DNA from: Hymenochaete sp. R1
Lineage: Eukaryota; Basidiomycota; Agaricomycetes; Hymenochaetales; Hymenochaetaceae
NCBI GenBank assembly: GCA_019400425.1
Contig: JAFREE010000152.1
Location: 1-57,604, forward strand
Direction of reading: 5' to 3'
Length of the DNA: 57,604 nt
The translations under genes were made by a program, and so were the position numbers. Positions 45,668 to 57,604 of this stretch are shown here, piece after piece. The notes beneath the pieces are model-generated. The model was not told the DNA's origin. It saw nothing but the letters and a program-made list of their open reading frames with translations, and did not search any database. Numbering within the stretch: the first letter of the stretch is position 1; every line of letters begins with the position of its first letter.

Positions 45668-48600
45668 CTAGCTAACTTGGGTGACAACACGCGTAAATTG
45701 TTGCATTAGGTCTCGTTTCCTCGCATCGTCTGTCCTCGTATGCGACCCAGACACGTCGAGCAACCGCTGTACGCGGACAAGGAGCCCACTTGAACCATCC
45801 AAAGGCATGATCTGCGCATCATATCGTCGGACGTCTGTTGATGAACAAAATGATGAAAGAGAGAAAGTCAGTATGCTGGATTTTGGGGACATAAAATGCA
45901 GTGTAAGACGAACACCAAGAATCGTAAAACTGCCCCACCCAGCGCAAGGATGGAAGAGGAATAAGACAGAAAAATCTCTTACATTTTTGCAATGTCGCGA
46001 AACCCGCGTCATCCAACGCCGTCCGAAACTGCGCAATCACCCTCGTCGCCTCTTCCAGCTCCTTCGCATCAACTTGCGTCTGTGGCAACCCTCCAAGCCC
46101 ATTCTCCCTGTCCCGCACCCCTGCCCTCGCTCGAGTCTTACTGTGAGTTTGACTGTGATCTTGGCTATGGCTTTGACTATGACCTTGGCTCGAGTTCCGC
46201 GCGTTACCGTTACTGTTCGGAGTTCGTTGATGATTTCGATGCTGCCCCGCGCTAGGTTCCGGGCTGGCCCACATGATTAGACCCGTGTGCATGTCGACGT
46301 ACCGCCCGCCTGTTGTATCCCTCGCAGGTTTCTCCGGTGCCTTGCTCCCACTTTTACCCCCACTCCCACCCGCATGTCCATTTCCGATCATAGCATTCGC
46401 GTTCAAGTACGCTACCGCCGAGGTACCCACCTTACCAGCTGAACGTGTCTTCGATGGACTCCCACCCACAGATGCCGTTGGCGACCCAGGCGTAGACGTC
46501 GAGGTCGGGGCTGAGGCGGCAGGTTCGAATGAGAATGCAGGAAGAGTTGTTGTGGGTTGGTATCGATGTGTACGCGGTGTAAGCGGGCCGTTCACTCCGC
46601 CTCCACCGCTATTACGACGAGTGAGGCTGGAGGAAAGGCGCGGGAGCGTGCTGTCGTCGTGCGTCGTCGCGTGCCCATGCCCGTGTGAGTGAGTATGGGA
46701 ATGAGAGTGAGGCGAAGGAGCCTGTGGGCTTCTCGTTCGCCCTGGGACGGGCGGCGGGCTCTTTGACTTCAAATTCGGTCGAGATGAACGAGAAGGAAGA
46801 AGCGGCGCCCTCCCTATCGACCGATAATCCCTCCCACCTCCGCTCCCACTCCCTTCCTGACTGTGCCCTAACCTTCCAAAATCATTTTCGCTCCCTCCTC
46901 CACTCGTCTCCTGCGATCCGTCTTCATGGCTCCTACCCCCGCTCCCACCTTTGTCTCGATCCCGGTTACTACCCCTCGAGCTCGGACGCTCAAATTCGAA
47001 CGTTCCGTGCGCATGCGCCGCGCGCCGAATTTGTGTCAGACTTGTCTTCTCCATCCGTGATCCCACCTCTGCCCTCCCCCCGTGCCCATGTCCATTTCCA
47101 TTCGTATGCGCGTGTAGTTGGCCGTGCGCATGCCTCGGACTCGTATGTGCATGAGCGTGCGGATGCACCCTCACGTTCACATAAGACCTCGGTTCCCTCA
47201 GAATAGGCGCCCCGACGCTCTCCGGGTCTAATCTCTTCTCCCTATCCCTCTCTTTTTCCCGCTCTCTGTCCCTCTCCTTCCCACCACGCTCGCGACTCCG
47301 ACTATTACTCCGGCTGCGGTCTTTCCCCATACCGAAAAATTTGGGAGACGGGATCCGTAGACAAGGGGATAGTCTCCCCCGTGCACTTGGTCGTGTCCCA
47401 GGTGTAGAACGGGATCTTTCGATACCTAGTCCGAGTTCCACTTGTTTCGGGTCGCGGTCTCGTTCCCGGTCTTGGCTTCGTTCATGACCTTGACTTCGTT
47501 CAGCCTTATGATCACGCTGGGATCGGGAGTGAGATAAAGATTGTGTAAAGGCAGGTTGGCGTATCGCGATGCCGATGCCACTATCGTTAGCCATAGCCAT
47601 CGCATCGTGAGCATTCGTCTCAGCGTCTAAGGATAAAGGTAAAGGCATCGAGTCGGATAGAAATGAGTCTACGCGTTCATGACGATCGTTCTCGTTCCCG
47701 TCTTCGATATTCCGCTGGGGAGTCGGCGGTGTCCGTTTCAACTGCGGAACAGGCGGACGAGAGGCCAGTGTTTCGTCTTTACCATGAGCGCCATGTGCTT
47801 TCCAAGCTTGAGGAGAGGCGGTGGATTGATGATTTTTATGAGACAAGCTGGGCCCAGACATCGATTCCGATCGTTTCCTCCCTGTCTTCTCCTTTTCACC
47901 ATTACCTTCAACGTCTCTATCTTTCGCTCTTGATTTATCTTTAGAAGACGACCTCGGAGGGAACGTCCTCCAAAAATCAAGCCTTGGCGTCTTCGTTGTG
48001 GTCGTTTCTTGCTCTCTTTCCCCCTTATCGGTTGTCGTCGTAGGAGAGGCTGTGACCGATCGATAAGCAGCAATAAATGTAGACACTGGCGCGGGCGCCA
48101 ACAGTGTATCCTCCGGAACTTCTTTCAATCCTCTTGTCTTCCTTGACAAAGACGCCGACGGCAAATTCAAACTCGAATGTGGCAGCGGGAAAATCTCAAT
48201 TTTCGCGTCGTTCTCGTTGGCGACGCTCCTGCTGGTCCGAGGTAAAGCGTAGGTGAGGCCTGGGCTGGCGCCCAGCAGTGGCTCGTTGGACGAGTCGGAA
48301 CCGGACCGGGCTTTATGAGTGAGAGTTTGTGAATGCGTGTGTACCGCACGTTTTCCGCCAGCCGTCCGCACTCCCGTCCCTGCAGACTCTGCTTCCCGAG
48401 CCGTCGCTTCCTTTGAACTACCCCTCCTTATAAGACCAGGCGAAGGAAGCGTAATCCCAAGTACCTTCCGACCAGACGTCGATGTGTTCGTGTTCGAGGG
48501 TGTGCTCGGTCTACTCGGTGAGCGAGACAGGAATAAATCACCCGGTGGGATGCCACGGACAGAAGATGGCGAAGATGGATTTGAAGGCCTGAGTGAGGTT

Positions 48601-49261
48601 GAGGATGGCGTTTGAGGAGGCGTGTTGTATGAAGAGGCTGCGAATTCGGCTGAGGGTCTGCCTTTAGCCTTGGCTTTTGTAGGCGTCACGGGCGACGTCA
48701 ACGTCTGAGTCAAAGTCGAAGAGATGGCACTTGGGATTGTAGGTATAGCCGACTTGTGAGAGGGACTATTAGCGGTGGGGGAAGCGGAACTAGTGTTGAT
48801 GGGCCGGACGAAGGGTGAAATTGGTCGAGGTGTAGCCGAACTTGTACTTGTGCGGGGTCTGTCTAGGATATTGGGACCAGTGGGACTACTTGTATCAGTG
48901 AATATAGGCCCATCTGCCGGCGCATTTGTGGTGAGAAGGGGTGGGTGACGGGATGATCCTGCGGCAGGCGTTGCAGCCGCACGAGAAGCTCGAGGTGGAC
49001 GAGCAGGGACTGGGACTGAAATCAGATCTTCAGTCTCATCCTTCACGCGTCGCGATTTCCCTCCTTGCGAATTTGAACGCGTCAGGGATTGAGCTGACCT
49101 ATTCAAAAAGTTGTACAGCTAGCGAAAGAAAACCAACGCATAGAACGTCTGTGTCAAAGGCTCACTGCGGAAGTCGTGAGAAAGAGGACACGCACTTTCT
49201 CATGAACGTCTGACCTCCGTCTACGAGCTCTGTCGGTGGACCATTCGTCGGATGCATCCAT
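45668..49261 (-). CDS. Very large Ser/Pro/His-rich protein of unknown function
   Basis: A short first exon (from ATG 49261, MDASDEWSTDRARRRRSDVH) splices to a very long exon ending near 45990. A last exon from about 45845 (DVRRYDAQIMPLDGSSGLLV to RVVTQVS) closes the frame at 45668, for roughly 1,150 aa. Both ends look folded and conserved: the N-terminal LYNFLNRSAQSLTRSNSQ and the C-terminal EEATRVIAQFRTALDDAGFA joined to VRRYDAQIMPLDG. The 900 residues between are disordered: TP/SP-rich stretches, HSHTHSHGHGH runs, and Arg/Glu/Asp repeats (DREREKERDREK). Such proteins are often phosphorylated scaffolds, but no function can be named. The segment GGRYVDMHTGLIMWASPEP may be a short conserved motif. 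Confidence 0.75.
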
Positions 49262-50423
49262 GGCTATGACGATAGCAGAGCCTTTCCGTTTTCAGATGAC
49301 GTGAAAAGATGATTAGGAACGGAGAAGAGCGCAGGAGGCTCGGGCTGTGCTGGAAAGGCAAAATAAAGTATAAGAAGGGGGATTTGGATGGGGGGAAAGC
49401 GCTCAAGCGAGCCTCGTTGTTGGACGAGCTATTAACTTCGGTGACGGGTATGCTCGTGTATAAGTATTCGTTCAATAGTCCCCGAGAATGCATGCAAAGA
49501 AAAAGACAGAGCGGAGAAGAGTGGGGAAGAACGGGAACACGTGTGTTGGGTGCGGCGGACAACGTCAGATGGCGCCGAAAGTTTATCGTAATCAAAGCGT
49601 TATTCTCGGGTAGATAAGTGTGGGTTTATCGTGAGTGCGTCGTCAGAGACTGATGGGCATGAGTTGTTGGACAATATGCGTGAGCGTCGTGGAGGACGAA
49701 AGCCAAAGGGCGTCTGAACCTCAGCCGAACCGAAACCGACGTTCGCGACGGTCACCGTGACGGACGTTCCAAATCCCCTTTGAGCACATCTCTCCTTCTG
49801 ACTACCATCATCTTCTCACTGCTCTTTAAATACCTTTGGATCATTTAAACGATCCTTTCAGGTTTCAAATGCTGGTCATTGTCGCACTTGTAATTGAAGA
49901 AAAAACGCGTTAAGTCTACAAGAAGCACATCTTCACCATATCCGGAGTCTATCTACAAACCTACTTAATCTGATTCTCAGATATAGCATACTGGCTCTAG
50001 TACGGCTGGCGCTTCAATTCATACTCTACGGATTCAGCCAATTATCCACAACTGTGTCGAAGACTTGGGAATAGATTTCGGTGTGAATTCTTAATATTAG
50101 AACTAATCCTTCCGCGCAGAATTATGATCACGCCAGAAGACCCTCACGCATTGAGTACTTGGAACTTGACTTGAATTTTCGACTTTGCCTCCTGCACTTT
50201 GCAGAGACCTTTCTTTTCAAAATAGCTGAGTGAACCTTACCCAGCGTGCAATGTTTTATCGGGCATACACGCTAACCAAATGCGTTCATTGTAAACTTCA
50301 GCGAATGCCTATAAATACAGGCCAGCGCTTCGGTAAGATCAAAGCAAGTCAAGACCAACTGCTGCTCCCCACTGGTGCAAAATCCCATCCCCACTACTCT
50401 CCACATCCTTGACACGATCTAGC
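49262..50423. other. Intergenic stretch, 1.2 kb
   Basis: It holds the upstream region of the large minus-strand gene and of the small coiled-coil gene. A CTTTAAATACC stretch near 49823 could be a TATA-like site. ORFs at 49221-49617 on both strands overlap and show no motif. I see no gene. Confidence 0.4.
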
Positions 50424-50789
50424 ATGTCTCAGTCCCCTACACTTCCGTATGCAGTTGATGAATCCAAAGTGCAGGAACTCGAGGCTAGACTCGCCACTTC
50501 GAAATGGTTACGCCAGCAGCTATCAATGAGCAAGGTCTATCATGGTTATCCGGAAAATATCGAGGACATGTATAAGGCGAGATACGAAAGGGAAAGAAAT
50601 CAGGATACAGCTTTCGCTCGCCTCGCTGCATATAAAGAGGGCGAGAAGAATGATAACGACAGTAATACAACCCGACAAGAACGTAATGATGCTATGGAAC
50701 AGGTTGTGCAAGAGATAGCGAAACTGGAGATGACGCTTGAGACGTACAAGAAGTTGAATATGCTTGCAGCTTCTTCCGATGCAAAGTGA
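50424..50789 (+). CDS. Small coiled-coil protein, 121 aa
   Basis: A single exon starts at the first ATG, 50424 (MSQSPTLPYAVDESKVQELE). It is hydrophilic and mostly helical: KVQELEARLATSKWLRQQL near the start and EQVVQEIAKLEMTLETYKKL at the end have heptad spacing. YPENIEDMYKARYERERN lies between. The family is not recognised. Codon use and lack of repeats suggest a real gene, but nothing outside the frame proves it. Confidence 0.5.
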   Translation: MSQSPTLPYAVDESKVQELEARLATSKWLRQQLSMSKVYHGYPENIEDMYKARYERERNQDTAFARLAAYKEGEKNDNDSNTTRQERNDAMEQVVQEIAKLEMTLETYKKLNMLAASSDAK

Positions 50790-51320
50790 CCTATTAGTCC
50801 TAGAGCCCTCCTCTTCGCATTGGATCTCACGCTTAAACTTGTTACTTGAGTTCATGCCCGGGACATTTCCTCTACGCTCAATCTTCTAGATCACATAATG
50901 CAATTTAAATCATAAGTACTTGATACATCCACAAGCTAATTCACGCCGTAAGTCCCCACGAGGCCACACATTCGTGCGCTCCTGCCATATATATTTAACT
51001 TCCACGAAGTTGCTCCCCTGCTCGCCTTTGTCAGAGAACGAAGGAGGCCCTAGGATCCGAAAACGCAAGCATCATCGCCAGATATGAAACAAAATTTGCT
51101 TGACCATGGAAAAACAAAATGTATGCAGTACAGAAAGCCATAATTGCTCTCAAAGATACATACACGCCGACGCATATTGCTCGGGAGACGTCGATTTAAT
51201 TTCAACTGTATGCGAGATGACTTCAGGATTTAAGAGGGAACTGGTTTGAAACATGCCTTCCGAACTCCTGTTAGCCCACAAGATGAACAACTATAAGTTC
51301 AAGAACCGACGGCTCTGAAC
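50790..51320. other. Short intergenic stretch
   Basis: No gene is seen. A TATATATTT stretch near 50990 could be a promoter element. The segment from about 51,295 is similar to 56,245 onward and belongs to the upstream end of repeat copy A. Confidence 0.4.
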
Positions 51321-52743
51321 TCACCTCCCTTTCCTTCGTACCACAACCATCTCCCCCGGTCCCCATCACTTCCCCTCCTCTGCCTTGGAATTGCTCAAGT
51401 TGACCTCTTCTCATTCTTGCTGCTCACTCTCTACCCATCGCGATCGCCCTCATCCATCACTTTAGTTTCCTGTCCCTCCAAACCACGACGCCAAACTGTG
51501 CCACCATCTTACCTCAACGGACTCCTTGTTGCCATTGCGCTGGCGTTGCCACTGCACCGAGTGTCCCACCTCAAGTCGATAGATCATCCAAGTCGAAAAG
51601 CCGGGAAGACGGTAAGTGCTCCTTTCCGGCCGCCCTCACTTCCGGGTCACTTGGTGGTCGACATCCCGGTCTTCATACTGTGCTGGTACGAAATACTATT
51701 ATTCACTCTGGCACGAGTAGGGCGTCGCATCGAATGCGAGGTGAGCATCCTATCACTCCCTCCCGAGTCTTTAACACGCAAGGGTGTCGATGTAGCGGAG
51801 CGTGGCGGGGCGGCATCTGTTCATTCGGTGAGTCTGGCTGACCGTTCTAATTTTGACCAATCATGCCACTCTAGGATTTGATTAGAATCAAGGACCGGTC
51901 CGAGTCTCAACTGCGTCTGGGCCACCTCTCAACCGAGTCAACGCCGTCCAGTCGCTTTCCAATGCCACCGTCCTATTTCAAACGCCAGGTTCCATAGCTG
52001 GCCATAAATGGTAAGTTCAGACTTGATTGAAACCTTCGACGCTACACACTGTGAGGTAAGCAGGACTCGGAGGTGAGGGTTACCTTAACCAACGAAAAAA
52101 CTAGTATCTACCGCAAAGAAAATTCCAGGTGGTGGGAAAGGTAATCCAAGACCTGCCTGACGGAAAGCGAGTTGACAGGTCACAGGTGTGCGTCGGCAAA
52201 TGCAAGACACTCACTGTCAAGTCCAGGTACGGTTACAATTCGGAAAGCCTTCATCGGTATGCTGCTGGTTGGACGAATTACGAATGTAAGTCGGATCCTA
52301 AATTCTAACATTGCCTAGGCTGGACGGGCAGCAATGTCAATCAGAGACTAGCCAGCCACAAGGATAAGATCGTACTTGAAGTGCCTTCGCGACCAACACC
52401 AAAAGGTAAATCATTTCGCCGACTAGTTGACATTTCTCAGGACGGTGAGTCATCAGGCGGGGTACGTGAAGGAACACAGACGATGAGGTGCGATGACTCA
52501 TGCGCGAACCGACCTGACCCTCCTTTACGAACAGAGTCTTTCGACATTGTAAGACAAAGCCAGACGGACAAATTGAAATGTAAGTCTTACCTGCATCGGC
52601 ATCAGCAACCCAGAAAGCAACTCCCAGTAAACGTTTTGGATCTCGACTTGAAACAACACGTCACAGTCTTCAAGAGGCATTGGGACTACGGACAGCTTGC
52701 AACAGCTGCAAGTCGCGCATCGGAGGGCCCTTCCAATCGATAA
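51321..52743 (+). pseudogene. Copy A of an unrecognised intron-containing gene family
   Basis: Copy A shares long blocks with copy B (inverted, 54251-54697 and upstream) and copy C (56267 onward). The shared layout is a CT-rich leader, an exon with PRRQTVPPSYLNG, a GTGAGT donor, a CTCTAG acceptor before an exon with GPVRVSTASGPPLNRVNAV, a GTAAGT donor, and a later block (GKVIQDLPDGKRVDR, VCVGKCKTLTVKSRY). A last open stretch at 52321-52743 includes IVLEVPSRPTPKG. The parts fit one protein only if several short introns are accepted, and I could not make a full model. It could be a real small gene or a decaying paralogue. No domain is recognised. Confidence 0.4.
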
Positions 52744-54170
52744 TCGGCCTCAATCATCGTCTGCCAAGACATGCGGTCTATCCCAATGTTGATACTTCTA
52801 GGTCACTTCAGCTAGTTGGTTCATTATATGTTAATATCCCGCTGATGATGACGGGAATTCAATTCATATACACGAGAATACATACCTGAGTTCTTCCTCG
52901 AAGACTGAAGGCTTTTGTCTTACTAAGACACGCAGCAACATGATGGACCGTACAAACGGAAATTCTAATTCTTGGCTACGAACGGATCACTGAATCGTCA
53001 GTGCTAAAAACGATTAAATTTAAAATCAGCGCATTGATTACACGGGCAAAGGTAAGAATACATACCTACTTTCGTTCGTATGAAACCCACGAATAACGAT
53101 TCGTACACACACAAAGAAACGCACCTACGTTCGATTGTGCAATCAAATGTCGCGGAAAATATATTGGCATACATTACTTGGCATAGCCTCGCAACTGGAG
53201 GAATCGAAAACTAGTAGAACGGCACAAAAGTCGCTTTAGACATCCGTGCGACAGAAGGTATATGCCAGCACTATAGACGAAACGGGGCTATTCTCTTGGC
53301 AGAGGGTCCACGAACCGGAAGACTTTATGAACGTTCGATCGAAGAATAAGGCGCAAGAGATTCAGGATGAGGCGTACGAAGTAAAGAGATTGCATGTAGA
53401 TGGGTCGACTCGGAAAGTAGAAACGTAAGTAGCTTTCGTTGTTGAATCAATCGATAATTTCCGAGTCGGTGGGAGCGAACGTCCGTCGACAAACCAGCGA
53501 CGATTGGGCGGCGTGATGGCGTCGACAGTCCCAGTTTACTTGCTCGGATAGACAAATGAGACTCTATCGTGAGCGTGTCATCACAGTTTGAACATGAACG
53601 ACCATGAATTGCTGAGTGTGTGTGGTGAGTGAGTGAGTGAGTGATTCAATGAAGTTTCGCACTGGAGTCGCCGGTGTGCAGCTTTCCCAACAACGTCCAC
53701 CATCTCATCCGTCCATGAGACTCGTTTCTCCTCCTCAGACTCACTCGTCATGACAGATCCATTTAGCTTACAATTGCTAATCATTATTATGATTATACGA
53801 AGAAAACATAAAGCACGTCGTCCGTTTCTTTCCCTGTTGTTCTGTACTATCTGAGATCGGAAACTCTGACGACAAACAAACAAACAAGTTCTCTTTCATA
53901 TCAGCGTTGAACATGAATATACCTCCAGAATCCTAAAATCTTTATCTTGACTCGACTCACATTCCCGATCCAACCACACTCATCTTTTGTAACATCCTCT
54001 CGCTCCGATTCTTTCATTCTCTGCAACAGCCAACGCACAGCCTACGAAAACATACTCCCCACTTACCTACTCCTTCCCCTTGTCCTGTGTTCGTTGGAAG
54101 CATTGCATGCTTTGCCGGTGAATGAGAATCGCACCCGCTATTTCGAGCTTTACTTTTAGATGGACATGGA
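52744..54170. other. Gene-poor stretch between copies A and B
   Basis: One plus-strand exon-like stretch at 53246-53426 (MRQKVYASTIDETGLFSWQR to STRKVET) ends at a GTAAGT donor, but I find no partner exon. Another at 53947-54159 is open without motif. A simple repeat, GTGA five times, lies at 53625-53644. Confidence 0.35.
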
Positions 54171-55222
54171 CATGGAAGGTAAGCCGCAAAGATTCCTCAG
54201 ACATGATTTCTACCTCGTGGCTGACCAACCTTTAATTAGCATTGCTGACTCTACGACTTACGTTCGTAATCCCGACCAGCCAGCCGCGTACCGATGAAAA
54301 GCTTTCTGGATTGGAATCATGCCTAGACTTGATAGTGAGTGTTTTACATTCGTTGACACGCACCTGATACGAGAAGTTGTTTCGCTCTTCAATGTAACCC
54401 TTACCTTCAGATTACCTCACAGTGGATAGCGTCGAAGGTTACAATCAAGCCCGGGCTTACCAGTTACTGGCCAATCTCAAACCTGGGTTACAGTGACGAC
54501 GGAACATGGCGTTTGAAATAGGACGGTGGCATTGAGAAGCAGCTGGTCGGAGTAGAGAGGTGGTCTAGACACAGTTGAGACTCGGACCGGTCCCTGGTTC
54601 TAATCAAATCCTGGAGTGGCATGGTGGGTCAAAATCAGAACGGTCAGCCAGACTCACCGAACGAACAGATGTCACCCCACCACGTTCCGCTACAATGTCC
54701 AATTTTCAGCTCGCTGCAAGACCTGGAAAGAATGGCGGGGTGCTCGCCTCTCGGCATTCGATACGAGTCTCTGGTCTTTTCCGGTGTGGTCAAGAGCGTG
54801 GGATGTTGGAACTATACCACGACTTAGATGTCGGACACTCGGTATAGTTCGAAAGTTTCCAGAATGGCGATGGAGCACATACAATCTGCCCAACGCTCCA
54901 ACTTGGATGGTCTGTCAGAGCGGTGGAAATGATGAATATATTGAAGCCGGGCAGGTGGCGTACTTTGACACTGCGACCTAGGGAAGGATAAGAGGGCTTC
55001 TTGACGGACCAGGAGCCCTGTAAGGTCGAGAAGGTAGTAAAGACGAAGGACCGAAAGAGGCAGGGCGAGAAGGATGGACGGTTGAGAGAGAGGAGAGAGA
55101 GATGGGGTAGATGGCGGCGATGGTTGTGGTACGGAAGGAAGAGAGGTGAGTCGTCCGGTCATCTTGTGTATAGAGCTGCTGGTCAAGTGGGGGCTGACAG
55201 GAGTCCGGAAGTCACGTTTCAA
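54171..55222 (-). pseudogene. Copy B of the family, inverted relative to A and C
   Basis: On the minus strand 54697-54251 aligns with 51791-52295 of copy A at roughly 85-90 per cent by eye, including the acceptor block and the exon GPVRVSTVSRPPLYSDQLLL. Further upstream, the 132-codon frame at 55222-54824 contains FPRSQCQSTPPARLQY, aligned in the same frame with PRRQTVPPSYLNG of A and HRRRTMPPDRLQQ of C. In the GPVRV frame copy B has a stop (TGA) before the next donor, where copy A has none. B is therefore probably decaying, or its splicing differs. Confidence 0.4.
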
Positions 55223-56244
55223 ATCAGTTTTGACTTGAATCCTGAAGCTCTCGAACGCAGAAATAGGGGAATCAAGGTGAGCGCGCAGGAACTGACTTTC
55301 AGAACAAGCTGCGACCCCCGATAATCATCCTTTCACAATGAATTTTACTATTTGCTCGATGTTGCTCTACATCACTTTATGCTTGAGTTATGGCAAAGCC
55401 TGCTTTCATGTAGCTTTCGGGCAATCTTTCCAGAGATACGATACAGTCACCTCATTATAACTTTGGCGTGCGACTAGATTGCTAAGTAGATTCAAGAGAG
55501 AGGCCGGGTGCCTTTTGTCATTTCAGCTGTGCTATTCGTGCAATTTCAGCGAACTCCCGCCAAGCTTGACGGAGCTGTTATAAGCCACTACTTCGGCTTT
55601 TGGGATTATTCTCTGCTTTCGACATGCTGCGGTTGAAGCCCATGCCTCGCTGCCGCATGATTACCTTTTCCCACTTGTCTCGTATCGAAAGAAATGCATG
55701 TCCATCATATTATCGTTCCTCGTGATCACCATGAAAGATACATTCGATATAGTAGTCAAACATGGAATCATTAGGATGATGATGACGATAACTTGTCTAT
55801 TGGGTTATGGGGGTAGCCTAGTAGCAGTTCAGTGGTATGTTCGATTCTGAATAAAAAGTAAATTTCCCATCGCAACTAGTGAGCGAGAGGTGGCGCTCAA
55901 GGTCATTGGAAACGAAACAAGTATCATAGCGGCTCAGGCAGTGAGAAAGATCAGAGACCTCTCCGGTGGTTGGGATTAAGCATAACGGCGATGATAAAAG
56001 ACACTTGTACAATGAGACAATACAGTCGCTGGTTATAAGGCTTGGAAGTATGAGTGATGTCTCGGCCGTGTGCGAAACTCGAAACACGAACGTTCAGCTT
56101 CCGACTTTGAAACATGCACCAACCCCGACATGTTTAATGCTCAACGTTGAACAGGCAGACCACATTAGAATGCTTATAAAGACTTATTAGGTGATAATAC
56201 TGATCAACGTTGCGTCTACCAGCCCAGCCCACTAGACGTGCAAG
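55223..56244. other. Intergenic stretch, 1 kb
   Basis: No supported gene. Short ORFs at 55818-56190 on both strands overlap and show no motif. A TATATAT box near 56246 precedes the CT-rich leader of copy C. Confidence 0.4.
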
Positions 56245-57604
56245 CATATATATTCAAGAACAGACGACTCACCCTTCTTTCCTCCGTACCACAACCATCC
56301 TCCCTTCTTCTCTCCACATACCCCACCCCCACCTCTCCCATCCACTCATTCGTCCTACCTCCTCCAAACCCTTTGTCCATGATGTTCTCTCAACCTCAAT
56401 CTACTCTCAAGCTGTCGTTTGTCCCTGCCCTAGGTCACCGACGTCGAACTATGCCACCGGACAGGCTTCAGCAATTCCCTCACCGCCCACTGCACGGGGT
56501 CCTCCGCTTCATCCATCCCAGTCACTTTGGCAACCTCAAAGCAAAACAGTGTCAGCCGTCACGCTTTTTCGACCACCGCCAACCCCGTCTCGTGAGCTCT
56601 TGAACTGTCATGGTTGTTGACATCCAAGTCTTGGTTCAGTGCCGTCATCCAGCATTCCCAATTACACCGAGCTTCGCATCGAACGGGAAAGGTGAGCACT
56701 CCACGACTATATCCGATCTCCTTCCCAAAGCCTTTCAGCAAGTCGAGGAGTCATCGTCGCGGGGTGGGTCAAGGTAGCCTCGGTGGCATCCTTTCGTTCG
56801 GTACGTCGTCGACGCTGACCGTTTTCATTTTGACCAACCATTCCGTTCTAGGGTTTGAAGAAGACTGGGGGACCGGTCCGAGTCTCGTTTGAGCCTGGAT
56901 CAATTCCGATCACTTTTCAAGATCAACCAACCGTGTCTCAATACTGCCGTCAAATCTCAAACTTGAAGAGAACTGTGGCTGCCTCCGATTCAGTTTAGAA
57001 TTGGTCTCACGTTGGTAAGTTCGGACCTATTTGAAACATTCCACCGTAGTCCACCTAAAGGTAAGTCGAAGGTAAGACCATTCTAGACTGACAGATTCCG
57101 CCAAAGTCGCAAAGAAGCCGGATCATGTTAACATTCAGGCTAGTGCGTGTCAATCTTTGTTACAAATTACCTACAGTCAAGTTCCAGGGCTTCGTCATCG
57201 AAGTGCGGGTGGCTGACGAACACCAATGCCAGTCGGCTTCCTTGACTGGTACGAAGGCACAGAAACCTTAATCACAGGTAAGTCAGCCACATAAAGGTAT
57301 AGATACTTCCGTGACTTACCTTTTACCTAAAGGCAAGGGCACGAAAAGGATGTCAAACTCCTACGAAAGTAAGTCACCGGGGCAGAGTATGAATCTCTGA
57401 AAAGGTCAGTGCACGAGCCAACCTTCCCGACTCTATTTCTAACGAAGAAACTTCATGTGCTCCGCAGAAACTGTCGAGATTGATGAGCGCTCTCAAGGCA
57501 AAGTGCAACAGATCAACTATAGCTCTATGCTCGGCCTTTGACATACAGGTACAGTACTCCATCGTTATTCCGTTAGGGCATGAGTACAACCAGCTACGAA
57601 GAGA
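56245..57604 (+). pseudogene. Copy C of the family, runs off the window
   Basis: The most diverged copy. It keeps the TATA-like box, the CT-rich leader, HRRRTMPPDRLQQ, an acceptor before GPVRVSFEPGSIPITFQD, and GTAAG donors in matching places. A later exon reads FQGFVIEVRVADEHQCQSAS and parallels LDGQQCQSETSQPQG of copy A. A TAG interrupts the GPVRV frame before its donor. The 3' end lies beyond the window. Confidence 0.35.

Noticed and set aside
46685..47206. Plus-strand ORFs opposite the large Ser/Pro-rich gene
   Set aside because: They are mirror images of the repeat-rich coding strand.

Overview
The window looks like nuclear DNA of a filamentous basidiomycete, probably an Agaricomycete. 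Genes are packed on both strands and cut by many 46-65 nt GT-AG introns. The recognisable proteins are fungal: the RNA polymerase I largest subunit, an LCL2-type secreted protein, an OPT peptide transporter, a synaptojanin-type phosphatase and Did2/CHMP1. I rebuilt splicing by hand from frame continuity, splice signals and family resemblance. Most multi-exon models below add up to whole codons. Several ORF-style starts were TTG or GTG, so I moved those genes to the first supported ATG.

Positions 1-17,000 are an accessory region. Its core is a Helitron on the minus strand: a Rep/HUH half (7820-11974) and a Pif1-type helicase half (4670-7816) that lie in the same frame and are separated by one TAA codon. 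The helicase carries an extra C-terminal domain that looks like a UCH/USP cysteine peptidase. Upstream of Rep lie a well-formed seven-exon gene (12310-14027, minus) and a two-exon gene (15159-16011, plus). Both are unknown to me, and both share a short GD-strand motif that might be an OB-fold. Downstream of the helicase (1-3,600) is a mosaic of broken host-gene pieces on both strands: a mitochondrial uL2 piece next to a 42-bp direct repeat, a ubiquitin unit with K48M and R74P, and a CDK11-like kinase piece. This is the pattern expected of gene capture by a Helitron. I could not fix either end of the element.

Positions 17,151-32,357 hold housekeeping genes: a Laa2/aftiphilin-like AP-1 accessory protein, RPA190 (14 exons), an SP/TP-rich protein, a TA-flanked MITE, LCL2, an OPT transporter and SF3B6/p14. 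From 32,358 to 35,677 nothing clear could be assigned. Positions 35,678-44,450 hold eIF4A-III and SF3A3 on a shared 183-bp divergent promoter, then a SAC1 plus 5-phosphatase protein, then Did2/CHMP1. With SF3B6 nearby, three pre-mRNA splicing factors lie within 8 kb. Positions 45,668-49,261 hold one very large Ser/Pro/His-rich gene of unknown function.

From 50,400 to the end the sequence is gene-poor. It holds a small coiled-coil gene and three related copies (A plus, B minus, C plus) of an unrecognised, probably decaying, intron-containing gene family. No tRNA, rRNA or CRISPR array was seen.
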